From assembly GCA_028709465.1 (NCBI GenBank), contig JAQVWY010000001.1, positions 1 to 64,000 on the forward strand: DNA of 64,000 nucleotides, given 5' to 3'. Origin of the DNA: Tissierellia bacterium (lineage in GTDB: Bacteria > Bacillota > Clostridia > Tissierellales > Sedimentibacteraceae). This document shows positions 40,496-51,208 of this stretch, piece after piece. Position 1 is the first letter of the stretch. Each line of letters opens with the position of its first letter. The notes below the pieces were generated by a model. The model did not search any database. It saw only the letters and a list, made by a program, of their open reading frames with translations, and was not told the DNA's origin. The position numbers and the translations under genes were made by a program.

Positions 40496-43400
40496 ATGGT
40501 AAATAACGATAAACTTTCAATATTAATAGAAACAATTTTGTCAAAAACGTCTGAGCAGCGATTAATTAATGAATTAAAGAATATAGAAAAAGATTTAAAA
40601 CCTATTGAAATAAAAGCAAATGTAGATAAAATAGTTGATGATTTTAAAATATTAGAAAATGGAACAAAAGATATACAAAAACGTACTACTGAGTTAACAA
40701 ATGAATATGGGCAACAAGTTAAAGAAATTGAAACTTTAAATGAAAAAACTAAACAATTAGTAAAGACTAGAGAAATTGATACGACAAATTATAAAAAACA
40801 AAGAGAAGAATCACAAAAAATTTCAGAGACTATAGAAAAACAAATTAAACTTATTCAAACTAAAGCACAGTTATTAAAACAAAATTATTGGACAGGCGAT
40901 TTTAAAAATATAGATGATTTTACTTCAAATTTAAATAGTAAAAATATTGACCCCAATAATTATAAAATTCAATTAGAAGATTTAAAAAATCAGTATCAGT
41001 TAATTGCGAATAACACACAAGAATCACATAGAAATAATTTATCTTCTTTACAAAAAGAAATACAATTAGAAACACAAAAAAATGCTCAAACAATGCAAAA
41101 TTGGACAAAACAATTAGATATTGATGCTCAAGAAAGAAAGATTGCTTCTGATAGAATAAAAGCACAGATGCAAATTAATGCAAAAATGGATGAAGAATCA
41201 CAAAAAGCACAAAAACAGATTGCTTATTATAAAGAACAACTTGAAATCAAATTAGCAGATGCCAAAACTACATATGGTAAACATTTTACAGAGCAACAAA
41301 AACAAGCAATTCTTTCACAAGCAGATTTAATTACTGTTGAAAATTATAATGATGCTATTAAAGATACAACTTTAGAATATGATAAACAAATTTCAAAATC
41401 AAAAGCATTACGCAAAGAAGCAACTTTAGCAATGAAAGAATCAGACAGTTTCATGAATACTCTTGTTAAGGATTTTGGCAAAATGGTAGCATGGAGTGTT
41501 GTAGGTACGGCTTTGTTTGGTTCACTAAGACAACTTCAACAAGGATTAGATACATTAAAAGAAATAGATACTATAATGGTGGATATTTCTAAAGTTACAA
41601 ATTATACTGCTACTGATATGGAAAGACTTGTCAAGAATTCTTTTGATACTGCAAGTAATTATGGTAGAACAACACAAGATTATCTTAAGAGTATTGCAGA
41701 ATTTAGTCGTGCTGGATACGAAGGACAAGCAAAAGGTTTATCTGAAGTTTCATTATTAGCACAAAATGTTGGCGAACTAACTGCTGAGCAAGCAAATGAA
41801 TTTTTACTTGCTACAGATGCGGCTTATAAATATAAAGGAAGCCAAGAAGAATTAACAAGAGTACTTGATGGTGTAAATCAGATAGATAATAAATTTGCAA
41901 CAAGCATACAAAAGGTTTCCGAAGGTATGACTGTTGTTGGAAGTATTGCTTCAAATGCTGGTGTTGGTATAAATGAACTTTCGGCATCGCTTGGGACTAT
42001 GACCGCCATAACACAAAGACCTGGTAGTGAAATGGGTAAAGCTTTTCGTGGATTAATTATGAATCTTCGCCAAATTAAGGGTGATGTTGGGGACGGAGAA
42101 ATTATTGATGATGAAGCTTTGTCAAAATCTGCAAAAGCATTAGATAATGTAAATATAAAAGTTCATGAAATGAGAAATGGTATAGAAGAGCTTAGAAATC
42201 CTATGGGTGTTATTGAAGAATTAGCAAATAAATGGAATACATTATCTACTGTACAACAAGCACCTATTATTGAGGCTCTTGGTGGAAAGTACCGTGGTAA
42301 CGCTGTAGTAGCACTATTAGAAAATTTTGATATGTATAAAAAAATGTTAACTGAGTATACAAACGCCACTGGTTCAGCCATGATAGAAAATGAAAAAAGG
42401 ATGAAGTCATGGCAATCAAAATTAAATCAATTAACAAATAGTGCAAGTAATTTTTGGAATAATGCTATTGATAAAAATATAGTAAAAGATAGTATAAGTA
42501 TTTTAAATGAAATAGTTAAAGTTTTAGATGTTTTAGTTAATAACTCTTTTTCAGCTTTTATTATTAAAACAGGATTAACATCTATTTCTATTTATGGATT
42601 AATGCTTGGAATTAAAGCTTTAGCTGGAACACAAGTAATAGGTAAAGCTATAGCAATGATACAATTAATGACTACTAATACATTGGGTTTAAATCTTGGT
42701 ATAGCAATGTTATCAAAAACTATGTTAGCTTCTCCTTTATTTTGGATTACTGCTGGAACAGCTACGATATTTGCAATAATTGAGGCTGTTGATTTTTTAA
42801 CAGTGAGTATAGAAGAACAAACTGAAAAAGTTCAAACTTTATCTTCTGAATTACAAAATCTTCAATCTACATATGACCAATTAGCATCTAAAGAAAATCG
42901 TACTGAACAAGAAGAAAAATATCTTGCAATTCTTGAAAAGCAAATCGAAGCACAAAAAACATTACTAGCTAATGAAACAAAACTTCTTGTACGAAAACAA
43001 TATGGTGATAAAACTTCTCCTCAAATAGCAGATAGTGCTTTTACTATTGGAAGTGAAGTTGGAAGTATATATGGTGAAGAAAGTACTGATGATGTTGATG
43101 TATTAAAAAGACTAAATGAAGAAATATTAACATTAGATAAAAACAATGAAAAATCTTCTAAAACATACGAAAAATTAACAAAGCAAATTGCTGAAAAAAC
43201 TAAATCACTTACAGAAGAATATGATGCTAATCAAAAAAATATAGAGATATTAGAAGATGCAAACGAACAAGGTTCTGAAGAGTATAAAATACTTACTGAA
43301 CGTAATAAAGCAATAGAAGAAGTAATTTTACAAGAAGATAATTTAGCAAAATCAGTATCAAACGCTTCTAACGCCACAAAAACTGAAATAAAATCCGTAG

Positions 43401-45601
43401 AGGAACTTGTAAATACGTTATCAAAAACAAAAGAAGAATTGTCTACGTTAAATTCAGAAATGTCAGAATATCAAGAAAATGGGAAATTTTCTTCTGATAC
43501 CCTCCTAGACTTAATTGGTAAATATCCTGAACTTATTCAATATCTTGGAGATGAAAAACAATTATATGAAGAAATATCTAAAAAAATACAAAATAAAACA
43601 ACAGAAATACAAAATTCTTTTAATACTGAATTAACAGTACTTGAAACAAGTATAAATGAAAAAGCTAAAGGTTATGTTGAAGATTTAAAGAATTGGAAAA
43701 CAGTTGAGGATGCTAAAAATAAAATTACAACAGATATGTTAAAGCAAGTTAAAGAAAAATATGATGCTTTCGTTTCTTCTACAGGTGATGAAACTTATGC
43801 TGATTTAGAAGCTGAAAAATTTGCTAAAAGGTTAAAAGCAAAATTAGACGCAACATTACCAGATATAAGTAAATATATAGATATTAAAAATTTAGATGTT
43901 GGTAAGTTATTAAGAAATGATGATAAATCTTCTGGTAATTCTTCATCCCCTTCTCTTAAAGATTCTCTCCCCCAAGAAGACCTAACAAAAGAACTTATAA
44001 AATCATACAATGCTGAAGTTGATATATCTGACGCTAAAATTAAGCACTTAGAACGTCAACTTAAAATAAATGATGAAACTAAAAATTACAATAAAGAACT
44101 TGAACTAACTAATCAACTTATATCAGCACAAGAAGATAAAGTTAAACAACTTGAAGAATCTAATAAAAATATGTCTTCTGAAGCACAAAAGTTACGTGAT
44201 TCTAACAAGCAATATAACACTACCGAGTGGTTTGATGTTAATGGAGAAGCAACTTTAAAGTATAAAGAACTTCTTAATTCATTTGCCAAACAGTCTGAGG
44301 ATATTCTTTCTAAAACTAATAAAAATGATAAGGATTCTATTAAATCAGCTAATGAAAAGATTGATAAGTTAAATGATGAAAAGAAAAAAGTTGAAGAGTT
44401 ATTTAATAATATTTATGCTCTTAAGCAAGCTTGGACTGCTAATGTGGAGGAAATTGAGAAAACAAATGATAGCATTGATGGGTTAAGTCAGAGTATAGTT
44501 AAGTTAAATGAAGACCAAAAGAAAAATCTTGAAGATGTTCAAAAGCAAATATCAGAAGTAATCAAAAAACGTTATGAGTTAGAGAAAGATGAAGCTGAGA
44601 AAGCACATAAGAAGAAACTTAATGATTTGGACGATGAACTTGATACTTATAAGGAAAGTACCGAAGCGAAAATAAAAGAAATAGATAGACTTCGTGATGC
44701 TGAAGATTTCAATAAAAGCCAACAGAAAACTACAGATAAAATTTCCGAATTATTGAATGAACGTAATACTTTATCTATGGCAGCACAGTCTGGTGATTTG
44801 ACTGCCATTGAACGTATTAAAGAGATAGATAAAGAACTTGCAGAAGAGCATGAAAATCTTTCTGATTTACAACAAGACAGAGAAGATGAATTACGTAAAC
44901 AAAATCTTCAAGATGCTTTAGATGATAAAGAGAAAGAAATAAAAGATGCTGAAGATGCTGAAGACAAAAAGTATGAAATAATTGTGACCAACTATGAAAA
45001 ACTTCTTGAAGAGGGTAATTTATATGCAGAAGCTAATAAAGCATTAACTGAGGGTATGGTAACAGATATTAATGGTAAATTAGTAACTGTTGCTGAAGCA
45101 TTTAAAACATTTTCTGATAGATTTAGTGAAAGTTTGGGTACATTAGGTAATAATATACAAAAAGAATTCGTAGATAAATTAATGCAAGCTAAATCGTTGT
45201 TAGATTCTTTAAATGGAGTAACTACAGTAGCTAATACATCTATTGAAACTTCGATTACACCTCATGCTTTAGGTACTGACAATACTACAAAAGGAATAAA
45301 ACTCATAGGTGAAAAAGGAGCAGAACTTGAATGGTCAAATGGAGGAACGTCAATATTACCTTCTGATTTATCTAAACAATTATTGAATTTACCTAGTGTG
45401 ATGAATAATTTTCTTAATGGGATAAGTTTTAATATACCGAAAGTTAGTGCTGTTGGGATTGGTGGGGTAAGTAGTAATATTAATATTAGTGTACCCGTAA
45501 ACGTTAGTGGCGGTGCAGACAAAGTAAATGCTATGGAATTAGGAAATACCGTTGCTAAAATTATTAAACAGGAATTAAATAAATCGGGGATATTTAGATA
45601 A
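40496..45601 (+). CDS. tail tape measure protein (1701 aa)
   Basis: TMP signature YGRTTQDYLKSIAEFSRAGY...SEGMTVVGSIASNAGVGINELSASLGTMTA; long coiled coils and hydrophobic centre. Confidence 0.9.
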   Translation: MVNNDKLSILIETILSKTSEQRLINELKNIEKDLKPIEIKANVDKIVDDFKILENGTKDIQKRTTELTNEYGQQVKEIETLNEKTKQLVKTREIDTTNYKKQREESQKISETIEKQIKLIQTKAQLLKQNYWTGDFKNIDDFTSNLNSKNIDPNNYKIQLEDLKNQYQLIANNTQESHRNNLSSLQKEIQLETQKNAQTMQNWTKQLDIDAQERKIASDRIKAQMQINAKMDEESQKAQKQIAYYKEQLEIKLADAKTTYGKHFTEQQKQAILSQADLITVENYNDAIKDTTLEYDKQISKSKALRKEATLAMKESDSFMNTLVKDFGKMVAWSVVGTALFGSLRQLQQGLDTLKEIDTIMVDISKVTNYTATDMERLVKNSFDTASNYGRTTQDYLKSIAEFSRAGYEGQAKGLSEVSLLAQNVGELTAEQANEFLLATDAAYKYKGSQEELTRVLDGVNQIDNKFATSIQKVSEGMTVVGSIASNAGVGINELSASLGTMTAITQRPGSEMGKAFRGLIMNLRQIKGDVGDGEIIDDEALSKSAKALDNVNIKVHEMRNGIEELRNPMGVIEELANKWNTLSTVQQAPIIEALGGKYRGNAVVALLENFDMYKKMLTEYTNATGSAMIENEKRMKSWQSKLNQLTNSASNFWNNAIDKNIVKDSISILNEIVKVLDVLVNNSFSAFIIKTGLTSISIYGLMLGIKALAGTQVIGKAIAMIQLMTTNTLGLNLGIAMLSKTMLASPLFWITAGTATIFAIIEAVDFLTVSIEEQTEKVQTLSSELQNLQSTYDQLASKENRTEQEEKYLAILEKQIEAQKTLLANETKLLVRKQYGDKTSPQIADSAFTIGSEVGSIYGEESTDDVDVLKRLNEEILTLDKNNEKSSKTYEKLTKQIAEKTKSLTEEYDANQKNIEILEDANEQGSEEYKILTERNKAIEEVILQEDNLAKSVSNASNATKTEIKSVEELVNTLSKTKEELSTLNSEMSEYQENGKFSSDTLLDLIGKYPELIQYLGDEKQLYEEISKKIQNKTTEIQNSFNTELTVLETSINEKAKGYVEDLKNWKTVEDAKNKITTDMLKQVKEKYDAFVSSTGDETYADLEAEKFAKRLKAKLDATLPDISKYIDIKNLDVGKLLRNDDKSSGNSSSPSLKDSLPQEDLTKELIKSYNAEVDISDAKIKHLERQLKINDETKNYNKELELTNQLISAQEDKVKQLEESNKNMSSEAQKLRDSNKQYNTTEWFDVNGEATLKYKELLNSFAKQSEDILSKTNKNDKDSIKSANEKIDKLNDEKKKVEELFNNIYALKQAWTANVEEIEKTNDSIDGLSQSIVKLNEDQKKNLEDVQKQISEVIKKRYELEKDEAEKAHKKKLNDLDDELDTYKESTEAKIKEIDRLRDAEDFNKSQQKTTDKISELLNERNTLSMAAQSGDLTAIERIKEIDKELAEEHENLSDLQQDREDELRKQNLQDALDDKEKEIKDAEDAEDKKYEIIVTNYEKLLEEGNLYAEANKALTEGMVTDINGKLVTVAEAFKTFSDRFSESLGTLGNNIQKEFVDKLMQAKSLLDSLNGVTTVANTSIETSITPHALGTDNTTKGIKLIGEKGAELEWSNGGTSILPSDLSKQLLNLPSVMNNFLNGISFNIPKVSAVGIGGVSSNINISVPVNVSGGADKVNAMELGNTVAKIIKQELNKSGIFR

Positions 45602-45723
45602 TAGATATAGATATGAGAAGTGGGGAGTCTTAATTGGCTCTCTACTTTAATATTTTAAGTGTGAAAATGATTATAGGTAATTATAATTTATATAAATATT
45701 AATTTTTAAGGTGGTGAAACAAT

Positions 45724-46548
45724 TTGAGTTTTACTTCAGAATATTTTCAAATAAATGGAATAAATTCATCTGATATTGGTGTAGATGGTTGCTATTTAAT
45801 TAGAACTAATAGTGAAATTAATTATCCTATATTTGGTGGAAAAGAAATTATTGAGGAACAAAATCCTTATAGAGATATGCCATATCATTATTATGTAAAA
45901 AAACAACCTATTGAATTTGATTTAATGTTCAGTTTACTTGATAAGGAAATTGATGAAAATAGGATTTATGAGTTAGGTTTGATTTTTGCACAAGATAAAT
46001 ATGTAGAATTTAGAAGTTGCGATTTTATGGGCAAGATTTTTTATGTATTATGTACTTCAATGAATTTGATTACATACGGTTCAAAAAAAGGATGGTTACA
46101 GTGTCATCTTAGAAATTCAGCACCTTATGCATTTTCAGAAATTATGATAAATACTTTTGATTTAAGTGATATAAGTACTACTCCTACGTTAATTACAATG
46201 GAAAACAAGAGTAATGTAACTAATCAACATGGTGAATATAAATATTATCCAGAACTGGAGATTTTATTGGTTGGTAACGTAACAGGGTTTTCTTTCTATA
46301 ATTTAAGTGATGGAAATCGTGGTTTTGGATTCTCTGGACTCACTAAGGGTGAAACCATCTATATTAACAATCAGAAACAACAGATTATAAGTGATATTGG
46401 TGAAACCACTTATAGATTAAGTAAGATGTTGTTTTCAAAGAATTTCTTTTATTTGATTTATGGTGAGAACAGAATTTCTATAAACTGTAGTGGGGGTACT
46501 GGTGGAATAATTTTACAGTCGAAATGCCAGTTTCCTATTTATATGTAA
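45724..46548 (+). CDS. distal tail (Dit-like) protein
   Basis: Position after TMP; Siphovirus tail component-like N-terminus. Confidence 0.65.
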   Translation: MSFTSEYFQINGINSSDIGVDGCYLIRTNSEINYPIFGGKEIIEEQNPYRDMPYHYYVKKQPIEFDLMFSLLDKEIDENRIYELGLIFAQDKYVEFRSCDFMGKIFYVLCTSMNLITYGSKKGWLQCHLRNSAPYAFSEIMINTFDLSDISTTPTLITMENKSNVTNQHGEYKYYPELEILLVGNVTGFSFYNLSDGNRGFGFSGLTKGETIYINNQKQQIISDIGETTYRLSKMLFSKNFFYLIYGENRISINCSGGTGGIILQSKCQFPIYM

Positions 46549-46592
46549 TAATATATTATATAAATTTATTTTTATAATTAGGGATATTTCTA

Positions 46593-46649
46593 TTGACATA
46601 TTATATAAATATAGTATAATGAAATTATAATATGTCCTTCCATATTATA
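46593..46649 (+). promoter_or_regulatory. consensus sigmaA promoter + 9-bp dyad at +1
   Basis: TTGACA-16-TATAAT (46593-46620); TATAATATG tccttc CATATTATA (46626-46649). Confidence 0.75.
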
Positions 46650-46710
46650 GTAGGTATTTAATACATAAGGAATTTAGTGTATAATTGAATATGTATGGAG
46701 GGATGAGAGT

Positions 46711-46911
46711 ATGGCAGTAAAAAATAGGTTAAAAGATATTTTAGATAGTAGAGGTATAAAACAAGTTTGGTTGGCTGAACAAGTAGACATATCATTTAAA
46801 ACAATGTCTAATATAATAAATAATAGATATAATACTTCTTTGGAAGTAGCATTAAAAATCGCAGATATATTAGGAATGAAAATTGATGATATATTCTATT
46901 TAGAAAAATAA
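46711..46911 (+). CDS. XRE-family HTH regulator (66 aa)
   Basis: LKDILDSRGIKQVWLAEQVDISFKTMSNIINNRYNTSLEVALKIADILGMKIDDIF. Confidence 0.9.
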   Translation: MAVKNRLKDILDSRGIKQVWLAEQVDISFKTMSNIINNRYNTSLEVALKIADILGMKIDDIFYLEK

Positions 46912-46946
46912 GTTAAGAATTTTTATAGTATTTTACATTTTTACTC

Positions 46947-46998
46947 TTGACATACGAGAGTATTCCCTTTATAATGTAATTGTGAGGTAAAACTTACC
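46947..46998 (+). promoter_or_regulatory. perfect sigmaA promoter with downstream dyad
   Basis: TTGACA-17-TATAAT (46947-46975); GGTAA aac TTACC (46986-46998). Confidence 0.8.
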
Positions 46999-47028
46999 AA
47001 ATACATATTATAAAGGGGTGTATACATA

Positions 47029-47298
47029 ATGAATAGAACATTACAGAATTTAGAAAGACTACAACTTCGTGAGATGGATGCTGACTATAGTTTAAATCTA
47101 ATTGAAAATTACCATTATGAGAAACTTCCGTATAGTTGGATAGACATAATCAATTATACATACAAGAAGTGTCGCGAAAACTGTTGTAGGCTCAGAATTA
47201 AGGAGTTGTTTATTCAAGAGGAATTACAAGAAAAAGTGGATAAAATTTTGACTGAAGATATTAATCGTACTTTGAATAATGATGAGAATATTGAATGA
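47029..47298 (+). CDS. small hypothetical protein (89 aa)
   Basis: ORF with AAGGGG SD downstream of consensus promoter. Confidence 0.6.
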   Translation: MNRTLQNLERLQLREMDADYSLNLIENYHYEKLPYSWIDIINYTYKKCRENCCRLRIKELFIQEELQEKVDKILTEDINRTLNNDENIE

Positions 47299-47322
47299 AT
47301 TAGTATATTAGGTAATAAGTTT

Positions 47323-47392
47323 TACAGGGATAGGTATACATAAGGTTCGAAACTTATGTATATTCGATAAGTGACCTTGCCACTTCCCTGTA
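47323..47392 (+). ncRNA. compact three-way-junction RNA/DNA element
   Basis: TACAGGGA/TCCCTGTA, TATACATAAG/CTTATGTATA, AGTG/CACT helices verified by hand. Confidence 0.55.
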
Positions 47393-47440
47393 TTTAATTT
47401 TGTAAGGATGCATTTTATAAATTAGTAAGGAGCGGGTAAT

Positions 47441-48595
47441 ATGAGTAGAAAGTTAAGTTATGAAGAGGTAAAGAATTATATTGAAAGTAAAGGATGTAAG
47501 CTTATTAGTGGAGAATACATTAATAATAGTACTAAATTAGAAATACAGTGTAGTTGTAATAAAATATTTAAAAATTCTTTTAATGAGTTTTGTAATAAAA
47601 GATACTATGTGTGTCCTGAATGTATAAAAAATATAAAATCTGGTAAACTGTCATTGGATTATAATTATGTAAAAGAATATATAGAAAATAATAGTGATTG
47701 TATATTATTATCTGATAATTATAAGAATTATAGTTCTAAACTTTTATTGAGATGTAAATGTTCTAATGAATTTGAGGTTTCATTTGCTAATTTTATAAAA
47801 GGTAAAATTAGCTGTAATTTGTGTAGTAATCTTCAAAGAAAAATTAATAAATTATATTCTTTTGAAAAAGTAAAAGGAGTATTTAATAATAAGGGTTTAA
47901 TATTGGACGATAGTCAGATATATGAAAACAGTTTACATCATTTATTAGCTTATACTATAGAAGGATATAAAATTTATATAAAATATGGTAATCTTAATAA
48001 AACTAATAATTTTAATCCTTTTAGTAAATATAATCCATACACAATTGAAAATATACAAAAATATCTTGATTTAAATTTATCTGGATACAAAATCATAAGT
48101 AAAAAATATAAAAATGCACAGGAAAAATTGGAATTTATGTGTACACAAGGACATGATTTTTGTTTATCGTGGAATCAAATTCAACAAGGTTTAAAATGTA
48201 TTGTTTGTATAGGTACTAGAAGCACTGGTGAAGACTGTATAGAAGAATATTTAATTAAAAATAATATAATATATCAACGAGAACATAAATTTAAAAATTG
48301 TAAATATAAACATTTATTATCATTTGATTTTGTTACCAAAAATTGTGAAAAATATATTGCGATAGAATACCAAGGAGAACATCACTACAAACCAATTAGA
48401 TATGGAGGTATTTCAGAAAAATTAGCAATTGAAAAATATGAAACTCAAATATCAAAAGACCAAATAAAAAGAGATTATTGCAAAGCGAATAATATAAAAC
48501 TTATCGAAATACCTTATTGGGATTATAACAATATTAAATTAATCTTATTAAAAGAATTAAATATAAATAATTTAAAAGAATGTGTTAATCAGTAG
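47441..48595 (+). CDS. free-standing homing-endonuclease-like protein (zinc repeats + Vsr/EDxHD-type nuclease)
   Basis: CSCNKIFKNSF...CPEC and CKCSNEFEVSF...CNLC repeats; EDCIEEYLIKNNI...SFDFVT...IAIEYQGEHHYKP. Confidence 0.75.
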   Translation: MSRKLSYEEVKNYIESKGCKLISGEYINNSTKLEIQCSCNKIFKNSFNEFCNKRYYVCPECIKNIKSGKLSLDYNYVKEYIENNSDCILLSDNYKNYSSKLLLRCKCSNEFEVSFANFIKGKISCNLCSNLQRKINKLYSFEKVKGVFNNKGLILDDSQIYENSLHHLLAYTIEGYKIYIKYGNLNKTNNFNPFSKYNPYTIENIQKYLDLNLSGYKIISKKYKNAQEKLEFMCTQGHDFCLSWNQIQQGLKCIVCIGTRSTGEDCIEEYLIKNNIIYQREHKFKNCKYKHLLSFDFVTKNCEKYIAIEYQGEHHYKPIRYGGISEKLAIEKYETQISKDQIKRDYCKANNIKLIEIPYWDYNNIKLILLKELNINNLKECVNQ

Positions 48596-48609
48596 CACAT
48601 TCTTTTTAT
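48575..48609 (+). terminator. Rho-independent terminator
   Basis: AAAGAATGTG...CACATTCTTTTT. Confidence 0.8.
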
Positions 48610-48625
48610 TTAGGAGGCGATTCCT

Positions 48626-51178
48626 ATTCTTGGACAGTTAATAAATAAACAATATACTTATGAAGCTATATTATGTGACACTAGAAAGAATGAAATATCC
48701 ATATTAAACTATAGTGACCTCACCTATTCCCCTAGATTTAAGTCCTATTCAGAAATCGACCTAGAACTTCAATATTATGAGGAAGGTCATCTAAAAGTAA
48801 AAGACAAAAATTTTGATTTAACTAAAGGGCTATATTTAATAAAACTAAATATAAAAAATGGTGATAATATAGTTAAATCTGAGTTTTTCTTTATAGAAAA
48901 TCCCAAAAAGAATATGTCAAATGAATCAATAACAAAATCAATACATTGCTATTCTTACGAATATTTAGTATTCAATAAAAAGAAGTTGAGGGGATACAAT
49001 CAGACAAGAAAATTATATGACCCCGATAATGAATATGATAATGCAGATTTAAATAAAGGAGGTTTGCTTAACCTATTATTTAAGAATTTGTATTATACTT
49101 GGTCGATTTCTTATATTAATCCGATTTATCTCAATGTTTTTCACACATTTGATTTTGCTGATTCTACTTATACTGAGGTTTTTGATGAACTTCAGAAGGG
49201 GTATAATTGCGTATTTATATTTGATAATGTAAATCAAACTGTAGGCGTTTATACTAATGAAGAAATTGGTGTGAATACAGGACTTGTTTTAAGTGACCAA
49301 AATTATATTAAGTCAATATCTAATGAGGATAAATTTGATGAAATAAAAAGCAGACTTTACGTTTATGGAAAAGACAATATATCTATAAATCGCTATAATC
49401 CGACAGGATTATCATATGTGGAATCCTATGATTTTTTTATAAATAATGGTTATTTTTCTTCTAGTCTAGCAACAGCATGGAATAACTACAAAGTATTAAT
49501 AGTAAGTAAACAAGGACAATTTGATGGATATATAACTCAACTTGAAACTTATGAAGCAAGTTTATTATTAAAACAGAATGAACTTGCCGCTTTAAACGCT
49601 GAAAAATTATTGATAGAAGACGCATTAGATTTAGAAAAAAGCAATCCTACAAACACTTTTACTTATGATGATATATATGATGATTTACAAGCAAAAGAAG
49701 CAGAAATAGAAGATAAAGAGGATGAAATAAATTCTATTCAATCAAATATTAATAGTGTAAACGCTAATATTATAACATTACAAAATACTTTAAGTTATAC
49801 TAATAATTTTTCAACCGAGAATCTTCAGGAGTTGGTGAACTTCGTGTTTGAGGATACTCTTAATATGTCTCAGGTCAGTGATAGTGAACAATTATACACA
49901 TATGGGTTGGCTTATCTAGAAAAAATATCTACTGTTCCTTTGACTTTTGATGTAGATAACATAGACGTGTTTTCTACTCAAGAAGGGCAGTTAGACTGGA
50001 ATAAAATAAATATTGGCGATTATATTAATATTGATTGTCCAGAGTTGGGATTTGATTATTATCCCATACGTTTAGTTGGGTTTAATCACAATCCAGTAAG
50101 TAACTCATTATCTATGACTTTCTCTAATACTGATAAAATAGAAAGTGATATTCTTTATCTTAATGATATTTTTAAATTAAGTAATAAGGTTGCTGTAGAA
50201 GTCGAAGTTAAAAAATATGAGTATGAGAGATATAGTAATGATAGTGATAGAGTGCTTTATTCAGATTCTACAATAAGTAATAATATCCAACTCGGCAACA
50301 ATTTCATCAACAGAAGGGGTTTTATCGGTTCGGACATTGGTTCTTTGTCAGGCAGTAAAATACAGGTTTTTAATGATAAAATTTGTATAACTACTGATAA
50401 TTGGGAAACATATCATACGTTGATTAGCGGAAATGGTGTATTTCTTCAGACTGATACAAGTCAAACCATCATGCATAAGGACTATGGGTTTGCTATTAAT
50501 GTCTGGAATCCTGCTTTAAATGATTATTATAATTCCATATATATAGGCTTAGACCCGTCAAATAATCCAGCGATTTTTGTGGATAATGGTTATATAAGCC
50601 TCACTAGAATTGTTGATAATATAGAACGTAATCGCATTTATCTTGACCCCTCTGTGGGAATCAAAATCCAATCAAAAGATGATGTAAATTGGATAGATAG
50701 GTTTTGGGTTGATGTGAATGGAAATTTAATTGCTAAACAACTTCGTACATCAAGCGATAGTAATGACTTCATCACATTAGAGGAACAATGGATAAGCTTT
50801 TATAATGGAACTCCAAGTTTAGAAAAAATGAAAATAGGAGTAGTTGACTTTGGTAGTGAAAATTATAATCCTTTTATTCAATTAGGAGCAGGAGATTCAG
50901 GAGATTCTACTAGAAATATATTTGAAATAAGAAAAGATTCTACTTATTTAAATATGATTTTTTCAAATAGTGATGGAGGACAGAGTGGGATTGGATTTTT
51001 AAATAGTAATTATGATGGTTATCCAGATGGAGCTTTGGCATTAAGTACAGATGGGGATATGGAAATTACTATTGCTGGAGATTTAATTATAAATGGAAGC
51101 ATAGCAGTAACAGATAGTATTACAATTGATAGTACAACTTTAACATTTGAAAGAGGGATTTTAGTTAACGTAACTTAA
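48626..51178 (+). CDS. tail protein / tail endopeptidase-like (Gp37-like), apparent ATT start
   Basis: Track ORF 48914-51178 extends open to AGGAGG (48612-48617); ATT at 48626; ILGQLINKQYTYEAILCDTRKNEI... Confidence 0.65.
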   Translation: MLGQLINKQYTYEAILCDTRKNEISILNYSDLTYSPRFKSYSEIDLELQYYEEGHLKVKDKNFDLTKGLYLIKLNIKNGDNIVKSEFFFIENPKKNMSNESITKSIHCYSYEYLVFNKKKLRGYNQTRKLYDPDNEYDNADLNKGGLLNLLFKNLYYTWSISYINPIYLNVFHTFDFADSTYTEVFDELQKGYNCVFIFDNVNQTVGVYTNEEIGVNTGLVLSDQNYIKSISNEDKFDEIKSRLYVYGKDNISINRYNPTGLSYVESYDFFINNGYFSSSLATAWNNYKVLIVSKQGQFDGYITQLETYEASLLLKQNELAALNAEKLLIEDALDLEKSNPTNTFTYDDIYDDLQAKEAEIEDKEDEINSIQSNINSVNANIITLQNTLSYTNNFSTENLQELVNFVFEDTLNMSQVSDSEQLYTYGLAYLEKISTVPLTFDVDNIDVFSTQEGQLDWNKINIGDYINIDCPELGFDYYPIRLVGFNHNPVSNSLSMTFSNTDKIESDILYLNDIFKLSNKVAVEVEVKKYEYERYSNDSDRVLYSDSTISNNIQLGNNFINRRGFIGSDIGSLSGSKIQVFNDKICITTDNWETYHTLISGNGVFLQTDTSQTIMHKDYGFAINVWNPALNDYYNSIYIGLDPSNNPAIFVDNGYISLTRIVDNIERNRIYLDPSVGIKIQSKDDVNWIDRFWVDVNGNLIAKQLRTSSDSNDFITLEEQWISFYNGTPSLEKMKIGVVDFGSENYNPFIQLGAGDSGDSTRNIFEIRKDSTYLNMIFSNSDGGQSGIGFLNSNYDGYPDGALALSTDGDMEITIAGDLIINGSIAVTDSITIDSTTLTFERGILVNVT

Positions 51179-51208
51179 TAGGAGATTAATTTAATAATCT
51201 CCTATTAA
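51175..51208. terminator. bidirectional terminator between convergent genes
   Basis: TTAATAGGAGATTA atttaa TAATCTCCTATTAA, 14-bp perfect arms. Confidence 0.9.

Noticed and set aside
47335-47392. tRNA-like GGTTCGAA motif
   Set aside because: No acceptor, D or anticodon arms; it is the apical loop of a palindromic hairpin.
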